Assembly (NCBI RefSeq): GCF_965656765.1
Contig: NZ_CBFHLV010000011.1
Location: 4,161-68,160, forward strand
Origin: Marivita sp965656765
GTDB taxonomy: Bacteria; Pseudomonadota; Alphaproteobacteria; Rhodobacterales; Rhodobacteraceae
DNA length: 64,000 nucleotides
Reading direction: 5' to 3'
The notes beneath the pieces are model-generated. The model searched no databases. It was not told the DNA's origin and saw nothing but the letters and a program-made list of their open reading frames with translations. Below, piece by piece: positions 44,229 through 52,932 of the stretch. Numbering within the stretch: the first letter of the stretch is position 1; each line of letters opens with the position of its first letter. A program made the position numbers and the translations under genes.

Positions 44229-44678
44229 TTACTTCGCAGCAGCAGTTGCCTTCTTGGCAGCTGTTGTCACGTCAGCTGTTGCTTTCTTGACTGCGGCAGT
44301 TGCATCTTCGGAGATGTCTTTGCCAGCGGCCATCATCAGCTCAACTGTGTCCATCTGAACTTTCTTCGCGATCTCGGCGAATGCGGCCATGTTCTCGGCA
44401 GCAACTTCAGCCTGAGCGGAAGCGAAATCGGTCATTGCTTTTGCGTAATCAGCAGGCTCTGTCTTTGCTTTGGACATGTCGCTCAGCTTGGCGAGCGTGT
44501 CTTTGGTCCACTTTGCGGAAATCTCAGCCGACTTATCAGCCGCTTCGATCGCAACAGTGGACAGCTTCTCGTTCAGAGTTGCTGTTGTTTTGAAAGCATC
44601 TTCCATTGCTTTCGTGTCTACCGGAAACGCGCCCATCATTTCTTTCATGGTCGCTGTCATGTCGGGTGTCTTAGCCAT
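44229..44678 (-). CDS. phaP: Phasin (PHA granule-associated protein)
   Basis: 149-residue, helical, Ala/Lys-rich amphipathic protein that coats polyhydroxyalkanoate granules. The start is ATG 44678 with AAAGGATT upstream; longer frames run through the operator region. The core AEISAKWTKDTLAKLSDMSKAKTEPADYAKAMTDFASAQ follows the phasin 2 pattern and the tail is a KKATA repeat (AAVKKATADVTTAAKKATAAAK-like). Two PhaR-type sites precede it, and it lies between phaC and phaR. Confidence 0.9.
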   Translation of the reverse strand: MAKTPDMTATMKEMMGAFPVDTKAMEDAFKTTATLNEKLSTVAIEAADKSAEISAKWTKDTLAKLSDMSKAKTEPADYAKAMTDFASAQAEVAAENMAAFAEIAKKVQMDTVELMMAAGKDISEDATAAVKKATADVTTAAKKATAAAK

Positions 44679-44747
44679 TGTCTCAAATCCTTTTCCTGCT
44701 CGGCGGGCCCACCCCGCTGTGTCTTGCAGATGAGCTTTATCTACATG

Positions 44748-44784
44748 CTGCATCGCAGCATTTCAAGTTTTTTCTGCACTGCAG
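44748..44784 (-). promoter_or_regulatory. Two PhaR-type operators upstream of phaP
   Basis: CTGCATCGCAG (44748-44758) and CTGCACTGCAG (44774-44784) both match CTGC-N3-GCAG, with centres 26 bases apart. They lie 70-106 bases upstream of the phaP start. Confidence 0.78.
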
Positions 44785-44816
44785 CAAAAATTCTTTTCGT
44801 AGCGTCAATTCCAAGC

Positions 44817-46610
44817 TTAGGCCCGGGCCTTGATCAACACGTATGTTCCCGGTGCCGGAGCCAAGGACGGATGCGATTTATCACCTATTTCCCGTGCCTT
44901 GATCCATTTACCCGAACGTTTAGAGATCCATTTTTCCCAAACTGGCCACCACGATCCTTCAGTGAAATCGGCCGACGCCAACCAGTCTGTGGGCGGCAGA
45001 GACAGGTCTTCATTCGTGTAGTGACCGTATTTTTTCTTGGATGGTGGATTGACGATTCCAGCAATGTGGCCCGACTCGGACACGATAAAGGTCTTGGACT
45101 TGGACCCCATTTTCTGAACCCCGTTATAGCAGTCCTTCCAGGCGGCGATGTGATCCGTCTCGCAAGCGATCGAACACAGCGGCACATCAACGTCCCTAAG
45201 ACTGAGCGTATGCCCCATCAATTCAAACTCACCCTCGGCAAACTTGTTCGACTGGCACAGGCCACGCAGATACTGCACCGCCATCCGCCCGGGAAGGTTG
45301 GCCCCATCGCCGTTCCAGTACAGCAGGTCAAAGGCCGGGGGCGTTTCCCCCATCATGTAGCTTTTGATCGCCGGTCCGTAGATCAGGTCATTCGACCGCA
45401 AATAGCTGAACGTACGGGCCATGATGAATGACTTGAGAATACCGGTATCACCGATCTCTTCTTCGATACCGTCGATAAAGTCATTCTGCAGGAACGGCGT
45501 GAATTCACCCTGATCCGAAAAATCGGTCAGCGTGGTAAAAAAGGTGGCGGATTTGATTGACTTGTCGCCCCGCTGTTTGAGCAGGGACAGGGTCAGACTC
45601 AGCGTGGTGCCTGCGATACAATAGCCGATCGCATTGACCTTCTCGACACCGCAGATCGATTTCACTTCGTCGATGACACGAAGGTAGCCATCCTCGATAT
45701 AGGTATCGAGGCCGACATCCTTATAGCTCTCATCGGGGTTGATCCAGCTTACCACAAACAGGGTGTACCCCTGATCCACCACCCAGCGAATAAACGAATT
45801 CTCTGGCTTAAGGTCCAGAATGTAAAATTTATTGATCCATGGCGGAAACAGAATTATCGGCGTCTCGCGCACCTTTTCGGTGGTCGGTTTGTACTGGATG
45901 ACTTCCATCATGTGATTTCGATAAATCACCTCGCCTTCTGCCGTCGCGATGTTGGTACCGATCTCGAACGCACCTTCGTCGGCCAGTCGCACAACGAGTT
46001 CACCGTTGTTGGCTTCCAAATCCGAGACAAGGTTCTCAAGGCCGTGGACCAGGCTTTCGCCTTCCGTTTCAAGCGCCTTCTGCAAGGCATCTGGATTGGT
46101 CGCCAAAAAGTTGGTCGGCGCGAACATATCCACGATCTGCTGCGCGAAATAGCGCAACCGACGCTTCTCCGTCGCGTCCATGTCCTCAATATCGTCCACA
46201 GCATTGCGGATTGCGTCAGCGTTGATGAGGTATTGCTGTTTGATAAAGTTAAAATAAGGGTGCTCATCCCACATCGGGTTCTTGAACCGGCGATCCTTGG
46301 GACCCGGATCTTCGGGCGCCTCCAGTTTTCCTTTAGACAAAGCACGCTGCGCTTCAACGTAATGCGTGACCGATTTGCCCCAATACTCGATCTGATGTTC
46401 GAGGATCTTGGCCGGGTTTTGCAGCCATTCCTGCCAATATGCCTGCATGGCCTGACCAAACAACATGGTGTCTGGCGCATGCAGTGCCGGGTTGATTTGC
46501 TTTTTGCTGGACAGGGCCGTCATGAGCCGCTGCGTCAGCGTCTCGATCTTTTGCAAATTGGCCTCAAGTCCCGCGCTCATTTCTGGTGCGGCAACGTCGT
46601 TAGTTGTCAT
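44817..46610 (-). CDS. phaC: Class I poly(3-hydroxyalkanoate) synthase
   Basis: 597-residue synthase that polymerises hydroxyacyl-CoA. ATG 46610 follows a GGGGGGAAAA stretch; TTG 46616 is an alternative. The N-terminal PhaC domain includes NPARILEHQ-like NPAKILEHQIEYWGKS. The catalytic lipase-like box is NAIGYCIAGTT with Cys near residue 336, and the Asp and His lie in IACETDHIAAW and SGHIAGIVNPP. It is divergent from phaZ across a PhaR operator. Confidence 0.96.
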   Translation of the reverse strand: MTTNDVAAPEMSAGLEANLQKIETLTQRLMTALSSKKQINPALHAPDTMLFGQAMQAYWQEWLQNPAKILEHQIEYWGKSVTHYVEAQRALSKGKLEAPEDPGPKDRRFKNPMWDEHPYFNFIKQQYLINADAIRNAVDDIEDMDATEKRRLRYFAQQIVDMFAPTNFLATNPDALQKALETEGESLVHGLENLVSDLEANNGELVVRLADEGAFEIGTNIATAEGEVIYRNHMMEVIQYKPTTEKVRETPIILFPPWINKFYILDLKPENSFIRWVVDQGYTLFVVSWINPDESYKDVGLDTYIEDGYLRVIDEVKSICGVEKVNAIGYCIAGTTLSLTLSLLKQRGDKSIKSATFFTTLTDFSDQGEFTPFLQNDFIDGIEEEIGDTGILKSFIMARTFSYLRSNDLIYGPAIKSYMMGETPPAFDLLYWNGDGANLPGRMAVQYLRGLCQSNKFAEGEFELMGHTLSLRDVDVPLCSIACETDHIAAWKDCYNGVQKMGSKSKTFIVSESGHIAGIVNPPSKKKYGHYTNEDLSLPPTDWLASADFTEGSWWPVWEKWISKRSGKWIKAREIGDKSHPSLAPAPGTYVLIKARA

Positions 46611-46634
46611 GACCAATTTTCCCCCCTATTCATG

Positions 46635-46645
46635 CTGCCATGCAG
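46635..46645. promoter_or_regulatory. PhaR-type operator between phaC and phaZ
   Basis: CTGCCATGCAG matches CTGC-N3-GCAG. It lies 25 bases upstream of phaC and 77 bases upstream of the divergent phaZ, so one site could control both synthesis and breakdown. Confidence 0.75.
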
Positions 46646-46721
46646 AATACAGTCGCCTGCGGTGGGAGGCAAAGCGACGAATTGGCCCGGGTCGCCGGGT
46701 CGAGATTAAGGAGAGGCCTCT

Positions 46722-48002
46722 ATGCGCTACATGATGACATACGATCTCATGGAAACGTTTCGCAATACAAATCAATGGCTTGGGGCAACCGCCCGCACTA
46801 TGGCCTCTTATCCGGCTTGGTCGATGATGCCAAACCCGGCAATTCAGTGGATGGCCGCGTGGGGGGAAGTCACAGAACGCACTTTCGAACGCATGGTCGT
46901 CAAACCCGACTGGGGGATTCGCACCTACACCCACGAGGACGGCAAGGATCACCTTGTCGAGGTTAAGACTATAGTCGAACGCCCCTTTGGTGATTTGATC
47001 CACTTTGACGTGGTCGGACGCGAAGAACAGCCGCGTAAGATCTTGCTGGTGGCACCAATGTCGGGTCACTACGCAACGCTCCTTCGTTCGACGGTCAAAT
47101 CCCTAATCGTGAACTGCGAAGTTTACGTGACGGATTGGCACAATGCCCGCGACATTCCTGTCAGTGCAGGCAAGTTTGATGTTGAGGATTACACCCTATA
47201 CCTCATGGACTTCATGCGCGAACTGGGACCGGAAACCAACGTGGTTGCCGTTTGTCAGCCTGTCCCATTGACCCTTGCTGCCACAGCCTATCTGGCTGAG
47301 CTTGACCCGGACGCACAGCCACGGACGTTGACCCTGATCGGTGGCCCGGTTGATCCGGATGCAACACCCACAGACGTGACCGATTTCGGCGCACGCGTAA
47401 CAATGGGCCAGCTTGAGGAAACCATGATCCAGCGCGTTGGGTTCAAGTACCCGGGTGTCGGTCGCATGGTCTATCCAGGTCTATTACAACTGGCGTCGTT
47501 CATTTCCATGAATGGCGAACGTCACGGCGACGCGTTCTCGAACCAAATCCAGAACGTCATGCGTGGTGAGGCGTCGGATCACGATGCACACAACCGCTTC
47601 TATGACGAATATCTGGCTGTCATGGACATGCCCGCAGAATTCTATCTGTCGACGGTGGATCGCATTTTCAAAAAGCGCGAGATCGCGAAGAACGAATTTG
47701 TGGTGAACGGTCACAAGGTCGATTTCGGCGCAATCACCAAGGTTGCCGTGAAAACTGTCGAAGGCGCAAATGACGACATCTCGGCCCCTGGTCAGTGTAT
47801 TGCCGCCCTGGGTTTGTGCACGGGCCTGCCAGACGACAAGAAAGCAAGCCATGTTGAGCCCGGCGCCGGGCACTACGGCATCTTCGCGGGCAAAAGCTGG
47901 CGCAACAACATCCGCCCGCTGGTCCTTGATTTCATCGACAGCAACGCGGGTGCCAAGCCCAAGACAAAAAAATCAAAACCGGCGAACACCAACGCCGCAT
48001 AA
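46722..48002 (+). CDS. phaZ: Intracellular polyhydroxyalkanoate depolymerase
   Basis: 426-residue granule depolymerase of the PhaZ1 type. It begins RYMMTYDLMETFRNTNQW and has LVAPMSGHYATLLRSTVKSL, DWHNARDIPVS and the Cys-containing nucleophile motif VVAVCQPVPLTLAA in place of a Ser lipase box, then the C-terminal His in PGAGHYGIFAGKSWR. AAGGAGAGG precedes the ATG. The Lys-rich tail is ordinary. It breaks down the polymer made by the divergent phaC. Confidence 0.94.
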   Translation: MRYMMTYDLMETFRNTNQWLGATARTMASYPAWSMMPNPAIQWMAAWGEVTERTFERMVVKPDWGIRTYTHEDGKDHLVEVKTIVERPFGDLIHFDVVGREEQPRKILLVAPMSGHYATLLRSTVKSLIVNCEVYVTDWHNARDIPVSAGKFDVEDYTLYLMDFMRELGPETNVVAVCQPVPLTLAATAYLAELDPDAQPRTLTLIGGPVDPDATPTDVTDFGARVTMGQLEETMIQRVGFKYPGVGRMVYPGLLQLASFISMNGERHGDAFSNQIQNVMRGEASDHDAHNRFYDEYLAVMDMPAEFYLSTVDRIFKKREIAKNEFVVNGHKVDFGAITKVAVKTVEGANDDISAPGQCIAALGLCTGLPDDKKASHVEPGAGHYGIFAGKSWRNNIRPLVLDFIDSNAGAKPKTKKSKPANTNAA

Positions 48003-48008
48003 GAATAA

Positions 48009-48044
48009 GGGCCGATCCGAGGATCGGCCCTATTTCGTTTTGGC
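48009..48044 (+). terminator. Intrinsic terminator after phaZ
   Basis: AGGGCCGATCC and GGATCGGCCCT form a perfect 11-bp stem with a two-base loop, followed by ATTTCGTTTT, six bases after the phaZ stop. Confidence 0.9.
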
Positions 48045-48095
48045 CGCTAAGCGCTCAAAGTCCCAAGACTACGTAAACGCTGGGCCGCCTTTAAA

Positions 48096-49070
48096 TCAAA
48101 CTTTGCGCTCCGCCGCCCAGATCATATCGATCAAGCTTTGTGTCCCTTGGCTGAATTCCAATGGACACGGATAAGCCGCTTCTCCGCGCACAGCTGCCCC
48201 AAACGCTTCAACCTGTTGCACATACTGGTTTACTCCCGGATATCGGCAAACCTCAACCGGACCAGAGGCCCGCATCAACCGTACCTCGGCATCACCATAG
48301 CCCAAAGGATTGAACGGCACCGGCACCTCTATGACCCCGGTGGTCCCTTGAAAGGTCACCGACTGATAGCGCAGCATCCGCATTGACGTAAGCGAAGTCA
48401 GCGTGAATCCCTCAAATTGCACAATCGCTTCGGCACGAACCTCGACGCCATTTTCGCGCCGGATGTCCGCAAACAAAACCTCTATAGGTTCTTGCCCGGT
48501 CACATAACGCGCACATCCCAAAGTATAGACACCGATATCCGGCAAGCTCCCACCACCGGTCGCAACGGCATTGCGGATGTTCCCCGGATCGCTCGAATTG
48601 TCGTAGGTGAAGGTCGCATTGATCCGGCGCAACTCCCCGATTGCGCCGGCCTGAACCCAATCGCGGACCTGGTGCCACTGCGGATGATGCACAATCATAT
48701 ACGCTTCAGCCGCAACCAACCCGGTCTGGTCCCTCAACGCGATCAATGCGTTGATCTCATCCGCCTGCATCGCAATCGGCTTTTCGGTAAGCACATGCTT
48801 GCCCGCCTCCAACGCCTTGCGCGTCCATTCGACATGCAAGGAATTGGGCAGCGGAATGTAGACCGCGTCAATATCTGGGTCCGCCAGCACGGCATCATAA
48901 CTATCGACCACCTGCAGGCCGGTATCCAATGCCTGAAACGGTGCCGCCTTGGCCGGATCAGAGGTCGCCAGCATCGCTAATTTTGAGCGCTTTGCCGCGT
49001 GAATGGCCGGGGCCATCTGCTCTCGCGCAAACTTGGCCGCTCCAAGAATTCCCCAACGAACATCTGACAT
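48096..49070 (-). CDS. Gfo/Idh/MocA-family oxidoreductase
   Basis: 324-residue NAD(P)-dependent sugar or polyol dehydrogenase-like protein. The Rossmann start is VRWGILGAAKFAREQMAPAI and the family motif is VLTEKPIAMQADEINALI. The C-terminal sheet domain has SLPDIGVYTLGCARYVTG. The substrate is unknown. GGAGGCATTC precedes the ATG. It stands alone between the phaZ terminator and the rpoH terminator. Confidence 0.88.
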   Translation of the reverse strand: MSDVRWGILGAAKFAREQMAPAIHAAKRSKLAMLATSDPAKAAPFQALDTGLQVVDSYDAVLADPDIDAVYIPLPNSLHVEWTRKALEAGKHVLTEKPIAMQADEINALIALRDQTGLVAAEAYMIVHHPQWHQVRDWVQAGAIGELRRINATFTYDNSSDPGNIRNAVATGGGSLPDIGVYTLGCARYVTGQEPIEVLFADIRRENGVEVRAEAIVQFEGFTLTSLTSMRMLRYQSVTFQGTTGVIEVPVPFNPLGYGDAEVRLMRASGPVEVCRYPGVNQYVQQVEAFGAAVRGEAAYPCPLEFSQGTQSLIDMIWAAERKV

Positions 49071-49107
49071 GAATGCCTCCTCTGACCTGCTGGCCCACGC
49101 CTAACAC

Positions 49108-49134
49108 GAAAAAACGCCGGGCACAGGCCCGGCG
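49108..49134 (-). terminator. Intrinsic terminator after rpoH
   Basis: On the minus strand CGCCGGGC, a four-base loop and GCCCGGCG form a stem followed by TTTTTT (A-run at 49109-49114 on the plus strand). Confidence 0.88.
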
Positions 49135-49161
49135 CTATTCGATCCAAAAAGATGTCGAAGA

Positions 49162-50058
49162 TCAGTTGGCGGGCAAAAGCCCCTGCTCTTTCGCAAGATC
49201 GCGCATCCGCTTCTGCAGCTTCTCGAACGCCCGAACTTCAATCTGGCGAATACGTTCGCGGCTCACGTCATACTGGCCGGACAATTCCTCAAGCGTGACC
49301 GGCTTTTCCGCCAAACGCCGCTGGGTCAGAATGTCCTTTTCACGATCGTTCAGAACATCCATCGCCTGCACCAACATCGCCCGTCGTGCATCCAACTCAT
49401 CTTTTTCTTCATAATCCGTGGCCTGATCTGCGCTCTCATCCTCAAGCCAGTCCTGCCACTGCATCGTGCCTTCACCCTCGGATCCGACGGTCGCATTCAA
49501 CGACGCATCACCACCCGAAAGACGGCGGTTCATGGAAATGACCTCGTCCTCGTTCACGCCCAGATCATGCGCGATCTTGGCCACATGTTCAGGGCGCAGA
49601 TCACCATCTTCAAGAGCCCCGATGCGGGATTTTGCCTTACGCAGGTTAAAGAACAATTTCTTCTGTGCAGAGGTTGTGCCCAGCTTGACCAGCGACCACG
49701 ACCGCAGAATGTACTCTTGGATTGATGCCCGGATCCACCACATCGCATAGGTCGCAAGACGGAAGCCTTTTTCCGGGTCAAACCGTTTGACGGCCTGCAT
49801 AAGACCCACATTCGCCTCGGAAATCACTTCGGCCTGCGGCAAACCATAGCCGCGATAGCCCATCGCGATCTTCACCGCGAGACGCAGGTGGCTTGTCACC
49901 ATCTGGTGCGCCGCTTGCGTGTCTTCCTGCTCGACCCACCGTTTGGCGAGCATGTATTCTTCTTCTGGCTCCAAAAGCGGAAACTTCCGGATCTCCTGCA
50001 AGTATCGGCTCAGTCCGGCTTCCGGTGACGGGGCCGGGAGATTCGCGTAATTGGCCAT
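49162..50058 (-). CDS. rpoH: RNA polymerase heat-shock sigma factor RpoH
   Basis: 298-residue sigma-32 factor. Regions 1.2 to 2.4 are seen in SRYLQEIRKFPLLEPEEEYMLAKRW, GYGLPQAEVISEANVGLMQAV, FDPEKGFRLATYAMWWIRASIQEYILRSWSLVK. The RpoH-specific box is QKKLFFNLR (about residue 135). Region 4 has VTLEELSGQYDVSRERIRQIE. Roseobacters often have two rpoH genes; this resembles the main RpoH1 type and lies next to an rluD-like gene. A sigma-32-like promoter upstream suggests self-activation. Confidence 0.95.
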   Translation of the reverse strand: MANYANLPAPSPEAGLSRYLQEIRKFPLLEPEEEYMLAKRWVEQEDTQAAHQMVTSHLRLAVKIAMGYRGYGLPQAEVISEANVGLMQAVKRFDPEKGFRLATYAMWWIRASIQEYILRSWSLVKLGTTSAQKKLFFNLRKAKSRIGALEDGDLRPEHVAKIAHDLGVNEDEVISMNRRLSGGDASLNATVGSEGEGTMQWQDWLEDESADQATDYEEKDELDARRAMLVQAMDVLNDREKDILTQRRLAEKPVTLEELSGQYDVSRERIRQIEVRAFEKLQKRMRDLAKEQGLLPAN

Positions 50059-50094
50059 ACCCTTGTCCCTCCAATGTTTACGGGTTTAACATCC

Positions 50095-50123
50095 AATTTG
50101 GGAAGCGGCCCGAGAATTTCAAG
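50095..50123 (-). promoter_or_regulatory. Sigma-32-like promoter upstream of rpoH
   Basis: On the minus strand CTTGAAA (50123-50117), 14 bases, then CCCAAATT (50102-50095). This is close to the heat-shock promoter CTTGAAA-N13-15-CCCCATnT, and lies about 37-65 bases upstream of the rpoH start. Confidence 0.5.
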
Positions 50124-50212
50124 TGTTGTTGTCGTTGCTGAACTCAACTTAACGCACAACTGCACGGTTGTAAGCGCCATGTCAGTGCGCTCACGCACAT
50201 GGGACGATTGTT

Positions 50213-51238
50213 TCAGCCACGCAAACTTGTGATCAGGTCATCCATGTCTTGGGGTAACGCAGCCTCGAACCGGATGGTTTCACCGCTCACCGGGTGCTCA
50301 AACCCCAAAACAGCGGCATGCAGCGCCTGCCGGTCAAACCCAGCCAGCAGCGCCATCGCCGCATCGGGCAGCGCGCCCTTGGCCACCTTGCGCCGCCCGC
50401 CGTAGACCGGATCCCCTATCAGCCCATGACCGGTGTGCGCCATATGCACCCTGATCTGATGCGTACGCCCGGTTTCAAGCCGGCATTCGACCAAAGACAC
50501 TTGCGCGGGTGCGCCAAAAACCTCAAGCACACGTGCCCGTGTAATGGCGTGTTTGCCATGTCCGAAAAACACAGCCTGTCTTTGGCGGTCGGTCTTGTGT
50601 CGCGCCAGATCGCTGGTGACCTTGATCACCGCACCAGGTTCGATCGACACGCCCCGCACCCCGCGCAAACGCGGATCCGCCGGGTCAGGATGTCCGTGCA
50701 CCAGCGCCTGATACACCCGTTCCACGCTATGTGCCGCAAACTGATCGGCCAACCCGTGATGCGCCCGGTCAGATTTGGCGATCACCAGCAGACCACTCGT
50801 GTCCTTATCGATGCGGTGAACGATCCCCGGTCGGCCCACACCGCCCACGCCCGACAGCTTGCCACCGAAATGATGCAACAGCGCGTTAACCAAAGTGCCC
50901 GAAGGCGTACCCGGTGCGGGATGCACCACGACACCCGCGGGTTTCATCACGACGATCAAATCATCATCTTCGAACCGCACATCCAAAGGCAGGTCTTCAG
51001 CTTCGATATGGGTCTCGACCAGCGCGGGCAATGTTACCTCAATCACGTCACCTTCCATCACGCTGGCCTTGGGATTGGTTAAGACCTCCCCGTCCCGGCG
51101 CACCGCGCCTTCGTCGATCAATCGCGCCAACCGCGTCCGCGATAACGACGCAGCCTCTGGCACGTCGCGCGCCAAAGCCTTATCTAAACGATTGGGCGGA
51201 GAGGCACCAATAATGATAGAAATAGTGGAGTCAGACAT
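50213..51238 (-). CDS. RluA/RluD-family 23S rRNA pseudouridine synthase
   Basis: 341 residues from ATG 51238. An N-terminal S4 domain (RLDKALARDVPEAASLSRTRLARLIDEGAV) precedes the synthase domain. The catalytic motif is GIVHRIDKDTSGLLVIAKS with the essential Asp, then RVYQALVHG and ETGRTHQIRVHMAHTGHGLIGDPVYGG. Substrate position is probably as for RluD (1911/1915/1917), inferred only from family likeness. Its start codon overlaps that of the divergent DUF6476 gene. Confidence 0.93.
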   Translation of the reverse strand: MSDSTISIIIGASPPNRLDKALARDVPEAASLSRTRLARLIDEGAVRRDGEVLTNPKASVMEGDVIEVTLPALVETHIEAEDLPLDVRFEDDDLIVVMKPAGVVVHPAPGTPSGTLVNALLHHFGGKLSGVGGVGRPGIVHRIDKDTSGLLVIAKSDRAHHGLADQFAAHSVERVYQALVHGHPDPADPRLRGVRGVSIEPGAVIKVTSDLARHKTDRQRQAVFFGHGKHAITRARVLEVFGAPAQVSLVECRLETGRTHQIRVHMAHTGHGLIGDPVYGGRRKVAKGALPDAAMALLAGFDRQALHAAVLGFEHPVSGETIRFEAALPQDMDDLITSLRG

Positions 51239-51542
51239 GGACAACATTCCCAATGATCAGCTCCCGGAACCACCGAACCTGCGCTTTTTGCGACGGCTGG
51301 TGACGGTTCTGACCGTTACAATGATCGCGGGGGTCATAATGATCACCGCGATGATTGTCATCAGATACAATCAATCTGCGGTTCCTTTGCCCGAAATGAT
51401 CTTTCTTCCAGATGGCACCACCGCCACCGCATTCACCCAAGCGCGCAATTGGTACGCGGTCGTGACAGACGACGATCGGATCCTGATCTTTGCACGCGAC
51501 ACGGGCCACCTGCTGCAAACCGTTGCCATTGATATCGAGTAA
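51237..51542 (+). CDS. DUF6476 single-pass membrane protein
   Basis: 101 residues from ATG 51237 with GGAG upstream; an in-frame ATG at 51213 is possible. A cytosolic start with PEPPNLRFLRRLVTVLTVTM leads into a membrane helix, then LPDGTTATAFTQARNWYAVVTDDDRILIF. The pattern is that of DUF6476, a Rhodobacteraceae family without known function. Its start overlaps the divergent pseudouridine synthase start in the tetranucleotide CATG. Confidence 0.8.
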   Translation: MDNIPNDQLPEPPNLRFLRRLVTVLTVTMIAGVIMITAMIVIRYNQSAVPLPEMIFLPDGTTATAFTQARNWYAVVTDDDRILIFARDTGHLLQTVAIDIE

Positions 51543-51545
51543 GGA

Positions 51546-51622
51546 TGGTACCGACACCCCGGCTCGAACGGGGGACCTCTTGATCCACAATCAAGCGCTC
51601 TAACCTACTGAGCTATGTCGGC
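51546..51622 (-). tRNA. tRNA-His(GTG)
   Basis: 77-nt cloverleaf on the minus strand. Acceptor GCCGACA pairs with TGTCGGT (first pair G-T), anticodon stem CTTGA/TCAAG with loop TTGTGGA (anticodon GTG), T-arm CCCCGTTCGAGCCGGGG, encoded CCA. The discriminator is A73 and the base before G1 is T, so no G-1 is encoded. This is the unusual tRNA-His form known from most alphaproteobacteria, read by a matching HisRS. Confidence 0.95.
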
Positions 51623-51674
51623 ACTGATGGGCGAAATAACGGGACGTTCCAGCCTTTGCAAGACCCATCTGACG

Positions 51675-52160
51675 CTACAGGGTGACTTCCCACGCCTGCT
51701 CGACCAGATCGACCCCAAAGCTATGCACGGGCTTGGACGATGTGCAGCGCCAGCCAGTTGCCCTGTACAACGCACAAGCCGCTTCGTGGCTTTGATGGGT
51801 CCACAGCTGCATCTGCGTGAACCCGCGGTCCCGCGCAAATTCCATACAAGTGTCCAACATCCGCTTACCAAGGCCCCGCCCCCGCGCTTGAGGAGCCAGA
51901 ATAAACAGCCGGAGCTTGGCAGTTCTGTCATCAAGCCGGACACAAAAGATGCTGCCCAAACGTGCCCCATCTTTCACTGCGATCCAGCCACGTTCGAAAT
52001 ACGGATCATGATGCGCTTCGAAATCCTGCAGGATCTTCGCCACCAATGGGGCAAACGTCGCATCGAATCTTTCAGCCTCGGCATAGTGGCGGCCGTGCAA
52101 ATCGACCAACCAATCGAAATCAGCGGGGCCATAGGCGCGCAAAGTCACTTCGTCAGACAT
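51675..52160 (-). CDS. GNAT-family N-acetyltransferase
   Basis: 161 residues from ATG 52160; a frame from GTG 52217 is open but less likely. The order of elements (VTLRAYGPADFDWLVDLHGRHYAEAERFD, then RLFILAPQARGRGLGKRMLDTC, then LWTHQSHEAACALYRATGW) matches GNAT domains found fused to MarR regulators, here without the MarR part. The substrate is unknown. It precedes tRNA-His on the same strand. Confidence 0.86.
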   Translation of the reverse strand: MSDEVTLRAYGPADFDWLVDLHGRHYAEAERFDATFAPLVAKILQDFEAHHDPYFERGWIAVKDGARLGSIFCVRLDDRTAKLRLFILAPQARGRGLGKRMLDTCMEFARDRGFTQMQLWTHQSHEAACALYRATGWRCTSSKPVHSFGVDLVEQAWEVTL

Positions 52161-52249
52161 GCCAGCAACCTTCGTTGGCACCAGCTTGCAAAACAAGCCC
52201 CCCGACGCTATGGCCACGAAGGTGAACCGTAACCCGACGGAGACCAGTC

Positions 52250-52444
52250 ATGGGCATCAACACAGAACGCGACATCGAAGCCAACCTGCAAATCGGCCCA
52301 ACCGATCTGGGTATGGTGCGTCTTTTCGTTCTGGCCGATGGGCTTGAAATCCCGATGGATTTCTCACCTGAAGAAGCAGATGAAATCGCCGAGGAAATCA
52401 AACTCGCCGCCACAGCCGCCCGCAAGGTCAAGCCCACGCGCTAA
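52250..52444 (+). CDS. DUF6324 small protein
   Basis: 64-residue acidic protein beginning MGINTERDIEANLQIGPTDL, the hallmark of DUF6324. MVRLFVLADGLEIPMDF and a helical EEADEIAEEIKLAA follow. GGAG precedes the ATG. The last 17 bases overlap the end of the convergent mmcB. Function unknown. Confidence 0.82.
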   Translation: MGINTERDIEANLQIGPTDLGMVRLFVLADGLEIPMDFSPEEADEIAEEIKLAATAARKVKPTR

Positions 52445-52907
52445 GCAGCGCCTCTGGATCGCGCAGCGCGTGCAGCCTGCGCGCCGCGTGCATCGCAAAT
52501 TTTCGGATCAACTTGTTCCGTCGCGCGGCTGCCAGTTTGTCTTCAGGCGCCATCCTTACAATTTCCGCATCATAGCCATCGGCGATGATCAGCCCGGTTT
52601 CAATCGGCAAAAGCTCGGACGGAAAGTCCAGATCAACCGCCCAGAAATAGCGGTCACACCATTCGAGGTAGCCCTCCCATTTCTGGTCTGACTGAAAATC
52701 CGCGCGCGAGGATTTGCATTCGACGATCCATATTTCACCTTTCGGCCCCAACGCCATCACATCGACCCTCAATCCCCGGTCAGGCACGAATTCCTCAATC
52801 ACAGAAAAACCGTGGCTGGCCAGATGCCTACAAACGCCGCGGGCCAGGATTTGCCCTGGCTGCGCATCGACATGTTGGCCGGTTCGTGGATCGAATACAG
52901 ATGTCAT
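52428..52907 (-). CDS. mmcB: MmcB-family DNA repair protein
   Basis: 159 residues from ATG 52907. The core is a PD-(D/E)xK-like nuclease pattern: GLRVDVMALGPKGEIWIVECKSS, then ADFQSDQKWEGYLEWCDRYFWAVD. MmcB was linked to mitomycin C tolerance and replication-associated repair in Caulobacter. It ends SAWA, overlapping the DUF6324 gene tail to tail. An intrinsic terminator for the upstream RNA lies 25 bases before its start. Confidence 0.88.
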   Translation of the reverse strand: MTSVFDPRTGQHVDAQPGQILARGVCRHLASHGFSVIEEFVPDRGLRVDVMALGPKGEIWIVECKSSRADFQSDQKWEGYLEWCDRYFWAVDLDFPSELLPIETGLIIADGYDAEIVRMAPEDKLAAARRNKLIRKFAMHAARRLHALRDPEALLSAWA

Positions 52908-52932
52908 ACCTAACAGGCATGAACAAAGTGTG

